A DNA stretch of 64,000 nucleotides from Platycnemis pennipes (taxonomy: Eukaryota > Arthropoda > Insecta > Odonata > Platycnemididae). The position numbers and the translations under genes were made by a program. The stretch is from contig OW121849.1 of assembly GCA_933228895.1 (NCBI GenBank), positions 37,666,354 through 37,730,353 on the forward strand. The letters are read 5' to 3'. Shown in pieces: positions 23,076 through 34,949 of the stretch (position 1 is the stretch's first letter; the number at the start of each line of letters is the position of its first letter). The notes under the pieces are model-generated. The model saw nothing but the letters and a program-made list of their open reading frames with translations. It searched no databases and was not told the origin of the DNA.

Positions 23076-23420
23076 GGTATAGGGTTAGTAAGCTGGATAG
23101 AGATTTGGATTCCCATCCCGAGAACGCGGGTTTGAATCCTCGGAGTGGTATTGATTTTTCAGTGGTGCATACTCCGGTCCATACTCAAGTGCTGTTTGCA
23201 CTTCAATATCAGTACTCCGTCCGTTGGATGTGGCTTTGTACCGAGAACCCCTTGGCGCCATTTGCTAAGAGTAGACTAAAGCTTACACCTGCAGCTTCCT
23301 CTCCACTTTTACTCCGTTCCCTGAAAAATTCGTACTCCTCGCAAATTACTATCGTTCCCTAAATGGCGCAATGGGCCTTATCTATCGGTTTCTTCTTAAA
23401 AATAACTAACTAAATAATTT
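23076..23420 (+). mobile_element. tRNA-derived SINE, plus-strand copy
   Basis: The head has box B GGGTTTGAATCCTCGG. The body contains TTTTTCAGTGG, CAGTACTCCGTCCGTTGGAT, CCCCTTGGCGCCATTTGC, CTCTCCACTTTTACTCCG, AAATGGCGCAATG and a TAACTAACTAAATAA tail. The block order matches 54,473-54,809 nearly end to end. No clear target duplication was found, so it is an older copy. Confidence 0.88.
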
Positions 23421-26400
23421 ACCCTAACCAAATGTCGGAAAACTCAACGTTATGATAAAGTGTTGAGTGTCTGCATATCAAAATTGAATTTAGAAATGGT
23501 TACAAATTTTATTTTGCCCTACAAGCGTTATTTCGAAGTAACGGTGACTGTAAACCACTGCTCATCAGAAGTTTTCAAAACAAAATTTGGGCCGGATTAG
23601 GTAATCCATTGGCGATTCTTTGCAGTTGGTTAGTTTTGATACAAACCAAGCAATTGCACACTACGTAAACTTCGAATCTTCACTCTCACGTTGAGTCACG
23701 TTTACGCCCCTGCCATCTTCCCTTCCGCTCCAAGTTGAGATGCCACGTCACAAGTGCACTCCCAGTTCTCGAATCACCTGCTCCTCTCACTTCCTTTTTT
23801 GACACTCACATTCTTTGCAATCCGAATCGTTTGCCCTGCTTGTTTATAGTCGAAATTGACGTCATGGAATTTTACGACGAGGTCGTGATATGCGACCAAT
23901 GAGGGAGGGACCCCGGAGAAGAGGCTCAACTTTCCAACGATCTTGAGTGCCGTAGGTTTGCGAGACGGCAGACTTGGCACCACTAGGAAAATATCCAAGG
24001 AGGCGTCGCCCCGATTTTAGAGCAAACCCAGAATAGGAAAGTTTGACGACCAAGTTCCTTCTTTCTCTCTTCCTCATTCGAGGAAAACCTGGAAGTCGTC
24101 ATAAAAATCCGAGACGTCACTCTCGGCTTTGAGGGAACGGATTACACTACCCGTGTCCCCACTGCCACCTCACGCATCACTCCGCTTTGATTGTGTCCTC
24201 CCCTCCCCCACACCCTCTTCATTCTTGAGAGCGTTTCATTGTCCCCTTCCCAAGCTGAGGAGGTAGGGATCACATCCTCGCCTCCATCCCTCTTCTCTCC
24301 CCCCTGAACACACCTTCCTCTGGTCCGCTCGATAAATCCCGCCTCACCTCGGTCCCAACCTTCCCGTCATCCCATTCGATGGTCTTCAAAAACAAAGCAT
24401 TGTTTGGAAGACCAAATATCAATCACTTACATGGTCTTCTGCAGAAACACGGGCCTGTTTCAGTCGGCTACTGTCGGCAGATAGGTGCAGAACGATCAGG
24501 GTTGCCGGCAATGAGGTCACGAGATCGAACCACGCCACGCCAAAGCCATGTTGGCTTTATCTTAGGTTTAATAGCTTCGGTATACTACAACACTAGCCAT
24601 TGCACCAAATAAAGTCGAAGTCTACTAGTGTTACGGCATGTGTTTGAGATAAGGTGGGATTTGTGCATACATTCTAAGTAGGTACATCTGATTATATATA
24701 TCCACGTAGTTACGTGCAAGCTAAAACAACGGTCATTATTGGGGAACAACTCCTCCTAAAAAAAGCCTACATTACCTACAAATAACCATTCCTTTTAATA
24801 TCAGCTACATTACTGAAAATAAGGAGAAAAACCGCTTAGTAAGATGCCAGAAAGTTTTTTCAGACACCGATATAGGTTTCTATGGCAGTACAATGATATT
24901 CAAGGTCATTGCTGAATTTAAATACAAGCGCATTCAAATGAATTAACTCAGAATAAACGATAGGTTTAAACGTTACTTATGCACTTTTCAATCCTACTAA
25001 CGCTGAACAGATGAAACACTGTAAAATTCTTATAGAAACATTTATACTTACATGGAAAACTCAGGAAAAGGAGCAAAACAATGACTAACTTACTAATTAA
25101 TTTACGAGCTAATTTAAATCACGATTACATCAGTAATATCTGTAATATTTGTATTATGTGCCTCTTATTGAAATCGAAAAATATGCTATTTTAGCCATTT
25201 TGTGTGTTCATATCTCCTAAAATTTTATCTCTATGATTTAACCTACGCAGAAATTAGTAGTTCCTTCTACAAGCGTCGGCAAAAAATCACTCCGTAATGA
25301 ATTTTTGCGCGAGATCATCTACTTTGTTTAGTAAGTTAAATCTAATAGTTACTACCAAACTGATTCTTCTATTAATTCGTATACACTGTTAACTCGCCAT
25401 TTTGTAACACATTTTATCAACTGTTTTTACGGCACCATTTCACACACTAATGGTTCGATTATGTAACACACGACTGTAAAGTTGTCAATAAATATTGATT
25501 GAAATATTGGCCGTTCTTTTGGAAAAACTATAGTCAGATAATCATTAATTTCAGGGGACATCGAAAGAGCCTGTGAGTTATGTATGAAGTAGGTAGAAAA
25601 ATGAATGTATATATTGAAGCTATTATGTTTCAGGAGGATTACAACTGGTGTATTTTGTGTCTCTTAATTGCGAAATGAGTGACTTTGTAAGATGATTAGT
25701 GATTAGGTAAGATTCAAAGCAAAATCTAGCAAGGTGAGAAGGACCCGTCTTCAGCATTAATCAGCTCTAAAGAAATGGCCTCGGAGTACATGCGGTTTAG
25801 TATCCCATTCAACGTTCACCACTCTTACATAACTCTCTACATACTTAAAGGGAGACCGGGGTATTCCTGAAAATGTTTTTTCCATGTTCGGTATTTAAAT
25901 CTTGACCCACGTGAAGTTATTAATCCAGTAGTCACACTGACTCGAAAAAAATCAAATGCATGTCATAATTCTACAAGTAGCTTGTTTCCTAGGTAATCTA
26001 TTGAAAAAGGATCAGAGGCTGTTTGATTTTGACACTGATTTGTAACAATAATGAAAGGCAAAAAAAAACGACAAAGAAGATCACAGGTGGAAGAATAATT
26101 TGATATTATTCACAGAAGAAATGAAGGAATATCATTAATTACAGTCCGCAAGATTCAAAGCATGGTTAATTGGGAGGAGAAAGGGATGGTTCACATTGGA
26201 AAGGAGTGATGAATCTTTGATGCATGAAGTGAATGATGAAAAGATGAATACACCATCATCATATACGTATCTAATTACGCAACAAATAAACAAGCGCCGT
26301 GTGCTTCCATTTATTCGGTGCAAGTGAATGTACTTAGTTGTAAACATTGTCTACAGGGCTGCATTTCCTATTGAATTGACAATGCAGCTACAAATGTAAA

Positions 26401-27329
26401 TAAAAGAATAAGATAAAAAATAAATAAAGAATTCAGCTACAAACGTGTAGGAATATTGTTCTAGTTTCAAGTAAATTCTGTTGTAAAATTACCTATTTGT
26501 AATTTAAACCAGATTTGAGCGAATGTAGCTTCTAAAGCTTCCAAAAACACATGCTGAGCAGTTGTAGGAGAGGGCTTTTCTACCTCAACTAGTAAATTTA
26601 ATTTTTCCTTAAGTTTCTGCCGTGAATCTAAGTGATGCGCTACTGTTCTCTTCAATGGGAGCGTTTACTCGGAACCAAAATCGCAATTTTGTACACGAAA
26701 TTCTAGGATGGAAACGTAAAACGAATTTTAGTGAAAAAATTAATCTTCTACTTCTAAACTACAACTATTCACTAATAAATCAAAAATTAAAATAAGTAAA
26801 AGGTGACGCCCACAGAATCAGCTGATTTATATCATTGACGTTATTTTCCTCCCGTCCTTGACTGCTTTTAGGGGAAGGGAAGGGAGTGGAGGGGGGTTCT
26901 CTGAAGGTCTGCTCGCACAGATCCTGTCGCAATCGCTCCTATTGGCAGAGTCAGCTGTGTCCCCCCCTTTGCGATAAGGCGAAGTATTTTCGCAGGATCA
27001 GTTGTGATTGAACGAAGTCAATGACGTCAGAGGTTGCACCACGCCCACTTTTCCGAAAGGGCTAAAAACATTAGTTTTTCACCGCTTATAACTGGAGAAA
27101 TAATTGACGGATCAGAAAACCGAAAATTACGGGTCTTTTTATTTTACAAACTCTATCAGATCCGGCAATAAAAAAAATGGTTAACGACCCCATTGTGATA
27201 CTGATTTTGAAATTAAGGCCCTGAAAGTCGGAAAATGGATTTTCTTACCAGAAAGTCATTCATTATTAATTCCAACGAGAGACATCAGTGAAATGATATA
27301 TTCATAACTAAAACATATCATACAGTGAT
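23421..27329. other. Unassigned spacer
   Basis: No gene recognised. 23,700-24,380 is richer in CpG and pyrimidines. 24,470-24,560 has a weak tRNA-like segment (ACGAGATCGAACCACGCC). A 62-codon minus-strand frame at 26,467-26,655 (MKRTVAHHLDSRQK...) has plausible protein-like composition but no domain I recognise. Confidence 0.4.
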
Positions 27330-28310
27330 CGAAGAGTTATCCGCAGCTTGTTTTGAAACCAGGCTGTAGTAAATTCAGGACCCAGCGTAGAGAAATAAGA
27401 GTAAACAAATCAGTAGGACAAGGTTGTGTACTGCCCTACGTACTATTCAACGTCTACACCGAGAAAGATATCCAAGAAGTCAAATAAAAGTCTTTGGGAA
27501 TGAATATCCATGGGGAGAAAAAGCAGCATACTGCGATTCGCCGGTGACATATCAGTCATGGTAGAGGCAGAAAGAGATTTGAAGGAGGCACTCGGATACA
27601 TGGAAAGGACAATGGCCAAATATGCCAGTATTTTCATCTGAAGATCAACATTAAGATAATCAAGTTATTGGTATGCACTAGGAAAAATGAAGCCAAGACA
27701 AACGCCAAACTCCGAAAATGAAAACTTGAGACCTTGGAAGCCGAGCAACCAGCGATGTAGAAAGCCAGATAGGAATTGTTAGAAACATAGCGCAGTCAAA
27801 ATGGGCATTTTTTCAAAAGAAGATTCTGCTTACAGCTGCAAATAGAAGCGTGAATGTAAGTAAACATTTAACTTGAACATGCATTGGAAGCATGCCTTTG
27901 ACAGCGAAGCATGGACGATAACTGCAGCAGATAAACCAAGACTGAAAGCATTTGAAATGTGGTGCTACCTAAAATTTTTTGAGACAAAATGGATCGACCG
28001 AGTGACAAACGAAGAGCTCTTAAGAGAGTGTAAGGAAAGAGAACTCTGCTGAAAACTGTCTAAGAATAAGACGAGACAACTTTATCTGCCGCATAACAAA
28101 CACGATGGCGTGATGAAGACGATTGTCGAGGGAAAAGTGAACGAGAAGAATGGAAAATGCAGGGCTTGGAAGAGATATATGGAAAAAGTTGTGAAGGATG
28201 TTAAGGAGAAAATTGCATCAATATGAACAGGTTAGCCGGAGAATCGATCGAAGAGCTGCGTCAAACAAATCTTAGGGTTGTTGGCCGATGATGAGTTATT
28301 GGAACGAATT
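27330..28310 (+). pseudogene. Decayed non-LTR retrotransposon, 3' part (copy B)
   Basis: Discontinuous reading frames on the plus strand parallel the minus-strand element at 34,950-37,490. Matching parts include GMNIHGE (compare GVNIHGE), FEMWCYLKFFETKWIDRVTNEEL, and TIVEGKVNEKNGK. The nucleotide end GCGTCAAACAAATCTTAGGGT and a following GATGATGA also match. There are many stops and frameshifts. The 5' part, including endonuclease and most of the RT, is absent. It is clearly older and more damaged than copy A. Confidence 0.85.
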
Positions 28311-30450
28311 TAGATTTCATTAGGCATTTTGGCCGTAAAAATATCAGAATGTCCTGTAAAGTGAAAGAAACAGGGTTATCAGATACGATTGCCTCTAGTG
28401 ACTAACATTTATAAAGTAACTCCTTCTGGAATGGAACTCTTCCTGATGGAAGAGTATTTTCTTCTTGAAATGGCCTCTAAACCACATTAACAGAGCGATT
28501 AGGGTGTCTCAGTAAATTAAACCTCTGGTGGTGGAATCTAAAGGTAAAGGAATGAAAGTAAATATTATACACTAATTTATGTTCATTTTATTATCTTAAT
28601 AATAGTGTTTTATAGCCCTATATGAGCCATTGTAACTCAAAAATACGCAAAAAACCTGTTTATAATTTCAATCCGTCGCCTATAGCAACTCCATAGTTTT
28701 CATCAACAAAATTAGTATTTTGCCATTCTATAATGTAAGACAGATAAATGAACAAGAATAAGTGAAGTAAATACCCTCAGTTATTTGCGAAAAAATTTTG
28801 ACTCCTATAGTGATAAGGTAGTTCTAGTTATTAAAACTAAGCGTTGAAAATTTTTATCAAAATGCTTTTGAATTTTCGTATAGGCACATTTCGAATACCT
28901 CCTATCACCGAAGGCGTATACTTTCCACATACATATAAGACAGAAAAATCATTAAGATCACTCAGATAGATCTAATTTTTGCCGACCTTCGATATAATCT
29001 ACGTCATCATGAACTGAGTAGAAAACTTCAGTTTCTCATGTTTAAATAAGTCACTCGGTTGGCTCGCAAATATTAAAAAAATGCTTGGCTTGTCTTATGA
29101 TTTCGTGTTTTATTTCGGCGCGGCAATGTCTCGCGTCTCTTCCGCGTTCATGGACGAAACTCACCCCTTCCTGACTCTCACCCCGTTTAGGGTCTACCCT
29201 CCTCCTACACACCCTCACCCTCCTCGGCGACTTCCAACTCCTGGCGACTAACTCGTTTGTTATTCCCGTCCGGGGCTAAATTCTACAACTGGTGAAGCCT
29301 GGAGTGAATTTTTTGCCGAGCCCTCGTATTTTTTTTTGGCAAAGCCCGTAACCTCCCCTCCCAACTTCCGTTTTTTTTCTCTCTCCTACCTCCACCCCCT
29401 CACATGTCTTCCACCCCTCTCAAGAGCTCCGTCGTTTTGTTGTTGGACTACTTGTTACGGCCGACGACTAATCCCGCCCTCGCAAAAGGCGCAGGAACAC
29501 GCTAAAGATTAGATTAATGGTGGAATAAATGCCTTCTTCCATTCCCTCAGTCTTCCCCGTTCCCTTCATTCCTCCCTCATCTCCCAAAAACCACTGCAGC
29601 CAACCTCAGCCTCTCTCGGCGTCGTGATGAATCGGGTGCTGGTGTGAGTGTTTTCGGAGGGAGGGATTTAACAAAGCGTCGGCGCATCCGAGTCCTGACA
29701 GGTCTTTTGGGGTTGATTTTCATCAACTTGTTCGCTCCGGGAGATCGGGTGAGTAAGCGGAGAGGTTTTTGGACTCAGAAGCACTCCGGGGAATGAGTCT
29801 GCGAAAATGTACAAACCTACACTCATGCTTGTCCTTTCTCCGTCCCGCAGTTGAAAACATTTTGGCCATGGAGAATTGTCTCGGAGCCTTGGAGAGAAAG
29901 AAACATGACATGACTGGCATCGTTCTATTTCAAAGGACTTTTCTTACGGCTCGATTTTACGTAAATTTTCATTTAGCGGGTATAGGGCATCCAATTATTG
30001 CAAACGCTATTTTATATTTTTTTTGCCCACCTCCCTGTCCCCATAACGCTCCGTTTTGTTGTTTGAGACGCGCTTCCCATTAATTACGTCACGTTGCCAA
30101 TGAAACTTACCTTTTATTTGAATGATAACGCAGGCATGCTGTAAATACATTATTTTTTTCTTAATAGCTCATTTGTTTTATTTAACTCTACGAACTCTAC
30201 TTCAATTCTAATTTAAAACATTCTGCTCTTCACTAGATGTCACGAAAGTGCATGATCAGCATCTGCACAATACCATACATGCAACTGCGAGGGTGACCCA
30301 TAATTGATTGCATTAATGTCAAGAATTAAAAAAATTCTATTTAATAATACTATTCTATACGTTATGAAATATTTTCTAATTATAATTATCTGTATCATCA
30401 TGTATTTTTTGAAAGAAGATCATTATTATCATCCACAGTTCTAAATTACT
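28311..30450. other. Unassigned spacer
   Basis: AT-rich to about 29,100, then a CpG- and pyrimidine-rich part (29,120-29,620), then AT-rich again. A 104-codon frame at 29,769-30,083 has no recognisable domain. No convincing gene is present. Confidence 0.4.
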
Positions 30451-30454
30451 GTGT

Positions 30455-30905
30455 GGGCCTTGATTTCCTCTATGCTGTGCCTCCACTTCGATCTATTTCT
30501 TGTCTACTCTCCAAATAAATACTCCCACTGCCTTCATATTCTCTTCAGCCATACCACACCCATCTCTTAAGGGGTCTTCCTCTCCTTCTGGTCACTTTTA
30601 TCCTGCTGTTAGGAATTATCGTAGCCATTTAACTCTCCTCCATTCTCTCCACATGCCCCAGTCATGCTAGCTGCAGTGACTTAAGAATCTAAATATATTC
30701 TCCCCTTCTAATATTTCAGTCCATTCGAATTCTCCACATCTCTTTCGCTAACTGGGCCATATATTCCCAGTTAATTAGATCATAGCGTAGATTGCATTAA
30801 TTCCCCTAATTCTTTTCTTTTCAAATTTTCTGTTTCTTATTCCTCATTGGATAATACCCACGTCTCAGCTCCGTATGATATGAATGACTTTATCAGCTTT
30901 TTTTA
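30455..30905 (-). pseudogene. Fossil of a second non-LTR RT family (C-terminal region)
   Basis: The minus strand reads, with several stops, SYGAETWVLSNEE, then LGHVERMEES, IKVTRRRGRPLKRWVWYG and YLESRQEIDRSGGTA. YG.ETW, GH..RM and RRRGRP.KRW in this order are typical of the region after the RT of many insect non-LTR elements. It differs from copies A and B, so it is another family. It is non-functional. Confidence 0.7.
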
Positions 30906-33900
30906 TCGATTTTATATTTAATACTTCCTGTCAGAAGGGCACTTTTAGGTAATTTATATTTACAAAATAGAGTTTATTACGATCGAAGGATGAATTTCTA
31001 TCATTATAGTGATATAATAAATCTATTTGAACGAAGAATGATTCTATAGATGAACCCTCTCCCAACTCTTCCACCACTTCTTCGACCACAAGCGATCACG
31101 AATACGTATGATGTAATAATTTGAATGCTATTGCGAGGATGAGTGGCAGTCTAGAGTGAATTTTTAGCCTAAGCCCTCTTGTTTTTTTGACAAAGCCTGT
31201 AACCTTCCTTCCCAACCTCTGTTATGGGGAGTGACTCATTACTGAGCTGGCATTAATGTCATATATTTAAAACTTCTGTGAAATACTACTATGTACTAAT
31301 CCCCACTGCTAAATCGAAATTCTATATTCAGTGAAAAATACCTAAGTATTTTCGCTCGAAATGCTGCTTCTACTGAAAATAAATCACTTTAGGAGTCAGA
31401 AACCATGCAATTGACATATTATGATAGTATTGTGATGACTCTATTTGTTTTTCATAATGTTACAATGAAAATCTTTCACGTGAAATGGATAATCTGTTAT
31501 TTAAAGTCTTTTCTGCGCTTTAAGGTGCTTAAGACGGGAAGGAGAGTTGTGTGGACCTGAGATTCGAAAGTGGAGATTTACCCGGGTGTCGGCATTAGCC
31601 TTTGCTTGAGGAAATACGGAAATCCAACGAATGCAGTACAAGAAATGGATTTCACTCAACCCCGCATCCAAGTGCACATTCCAGTAAATGTCCTACCAGG
31701 ATTCGAACCCGGTCATTAAGGGTGAGTGTTCGACACATTTGTTAACCTCTCAAATTATATAGCATTCAATTTGAAAAGAAATCATGATCCGATAATGATT
31801 GTTTCAATTTGTGAACGCATACATTTGCTGTATCACATTGAAGTAAACTGGATTTTCCAATAAAAAAACCCGATTCAGGCGAGATGTGGTGGAAACGTTC
31901 CATATTAAAGGAAAGATAATGCAATTTTCCACAATCAAAAATTGTTTACTTGTGAAAAATTGCATTATCTTTCCTTTATTATGGATTATCCAAGTTGGTG
32001 AGTTCCTCATCGCTCTGGAAAACACTACTTAACCATTATTTTCCCCTAAAACAAGTACTCAACCATAAGTGATTGAATGCTTCCATATATTTCGAAACCA
32101 GAAATTTCTGAGTAACACGTCATAGTGGATATTTAACCCATTACTTCGTGACTGCAAATTTTTTGCCACCCAAAAAATTCGTAAATAAACTTGAAAATTA
32201 GTTTATTTTACTTTAAAACTAGTTTAAAACTGAGTTGTGATGATGATTCCAAAACCCCTACGATTTATATCAAAATGTTTACATTCTATGTAAATATTGA
32301 CCTATTTATAACAGATATTTTCCATTTTTATCTATCACATCTAAGTCATCGCATTACGCAATATAGATTGAATTTCACGCCGTCCAATATATTTATGCTT
32401 TGAAGCATCAAGTGACGTTTTTTCGAGGAGGATTAGGAATTTTATCCATAAAAATGTTCTTAAAGAATATGAAGTGGTAAAATTATATGTATTTACTCTT
32501 TACCACATTCAAGAGAAGAAAATATCTGAAGATTGGTTTCAAAAAGAAATTATTGTATGTATGGAAAAAACATATATTTTTCACGTTACCACACTACTAA
32601 AACGCAATATTCATGCAACGAAATTTTTTTATGTATTAGTTTACCAGCTACCAAGTTGGGATATGGTATTGATTTCACAGCATAAATATCTTCGTCGAGA
32701 GTTGAAACGAACATATCATATCCCTTTGAAATGGTTTTCGCACGAAATTTCCGGCATTGGCCAGTGATTTGAAATTTAATTTGTAAAAATTCGTTATACG
32801 TTTCTCAAATGTAATTAAAACTGCCCATATCATTTATACTGGAAAGGAATAAATTTTAAAGCATGGATTGAATAAACTATGGGGATTCGCATAAAGTAAA
32901 TAAGACACTGTAATTTATATTAATCAATATTTCATCCCGGTTCGCTCGATACCTCCATACCAGGGCAATGATTTGTAGCGTACCTGAAAGCCGTATATTC
33001 TCCCAGCGTTCGGAAATAAATAACTCTCTTAGCAACGGAGCGAAATGGACACTCCTTTGGGAGTCCCAAAAAAACTGATTCCGCGTGCGCGCGGGATTTG
33101 ATTTACGTAACGTGCGGAAAAAACGGAAACGAAAACAAATTTTATTTTTCCGCTTTCCCAGTTTTATACTTTCTCCCTTCTCCGTTCATCGTCCCTCATC
33201 CGCTTGGCTCCACCTTTTGGCGAATTTGTTCTACGTTACGCCACCTGAGGGGGTAATACGTTAATACAGAGGCTAGTACAACGACCAGCCGTGGCTAGCG
33301 GCCCGGGTTCAAACCCGTATGTGATAGGTACTTTAACTGATCCCGTAAATACGCGAGGAAATTTCGCTGAGGAATATTTTGGGACTAGAATGAACATTTT
33401 TAAAAAAGCTGACTTCAATGGGATGGTTGATGGCACCTGTAATTAATTAAAAAGTTTATGCTAAAAAGAACCTTAAATTAGATTACCAAAGTTGAACCTT
33501 GGTCCAAATAATAGTAAAACATAGGTATATATTCATATCAAGCAATAAGACCTTGTTTATTTCCTCATGCCTGGTGCATGGGTTTTTAATAGCTTTCCTT
33601 GCTATGTGATGTTTAGCTAATCGTGTATGCATATATATGATACATGCTTGGTAATCCCCATGCCGTTTAACTGCGGGTTTGCTGGTAGGGTATTGAATAG
33701 CTGGGGAAGTAGATGAACTGGTCTTCCTAGCAAAGTGTTAAATGATCCTGATTCAACCTGCGTCTTCGTTGTGGCGCAGTGGATTAAAAAATGATATTCT
33801 TTACGAAAATAATGAGGTTACCGAGAAAAAGGTAATAATGAAAATAAAAATGGAAGGAAGCAAGGCAAACAGCTTTGTAGGGTACTTCCATAGTATTATT

Positions 33901-34949
33901 GATGAGGGGTTTAGCAAAAATGACTTATATTAAAGGGATTGTTGTAGCTTACCAAAAGAAGAATACTTCTTACGAGGGCTATGAGTAAAAATGGGAATAT
34001 AATAATGGAATGAAGAGACATATATGGAATGTTGTATTGTATCTATACGACACTTGGAATAAAGGGTATTCTATTTAGCACTAACATATTTCTATTTAGT
34101 CATTTTAAATTCTATAGAATAAACACGGAAAAATGTTTGCCAGATACAACCGAGCATGTTTGATAGGACACTTTTCGATTAAAATTATTTAATTTTCAAT
34201 GAAAATAACCATGCGATGGATATAATTTATTGAACTATTTGGTACCCGATCATTAAAAATTTCGGTAGTCAAGAATTGACTTGAAAACACGAATCATTTT
34301 GGCTAAAGTTACTGAATCGGCTCGATAGCCGTAATAGTTTGATGATCTTCACCAAGCATTCGGTAAATTCCAAGACCCGACTTAGGGTTCGATTAAAAAC
34401 ATCTGACTCGTCGAGATTCCGTTTGATAGATTTTACCTTGCATGATAGTTGCACTGTTAACTGAAATTTGTCTATTGTTGGAAATACTGCTCTGCAGAGC
34501 AGGTTTATAATATCAGTGGCTGTCCAATCCATTTAGTTGGAACTAGACTCTTTGCGAGAGCATGAAATGAAATTGGTATCGTATCCATTACAATTGATAT
34601 TCGGGCCAACTATTTCTTATCCAATTCAAATTAGATGCCTCATCCAACCGCTTTTTTTGAGTGTATAATATTCGATCTATCAGATGCACAAGCCTTGCAG
34701 TCTACTCTATGAGCCACGTGAATTTCCTGCATGTGTTGTGTGTTTGTTCGGAGTCTACGAAGTTGTGAACGATGGAAGAATAGCCGTGAAGCCTGCTGAA
34801 GTCCTGGGGTTCCCCTGACTTGGTGGATTCTTTCTTAAATTACTAAGGTTTGGTATAATTTATTATAATAATATCATAAAATTGAATTGCCATTCACTGC
34901 TTAAAATTTGATAATGTGTGAACAAAAATATTTGATTAGTTGACATTAA
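30906..34949. other. Spacer with tRNA-like SINE remnants
   Basis: AT-rich with no gene recognised. A minus-strand SINE head lies at about 31,600-31,735 (box B as reverse complement of GGATTCGAACCCGG). A plus-strand tRNA-like head lies at about 33,262-33,345 (GGGTTCAAACCCG). The hairpin insertion at 31,861-31,983 is listed separately. Confidence 0.45.
31861..31983. mobile_element. Small hairpin insertion related to the 20.3-kb PLE derivative
   Basis: It is flanked by GGATTTTCCAA (31,850-31,860) and GGATTATCCAA (31,984-31,994), a near-perfect 11-bp duplication. It starts with TCAGGCGAGATGTGGTGGAA, matching the start of the 20,266 element in 19 of 20 bases. It then forms a hairpin with 29-bp arms (31,906-31,934 and 31,950-31,978, one mismatch) and a 15-base loop. 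It has no coding capacity. Confidence 0.65.
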
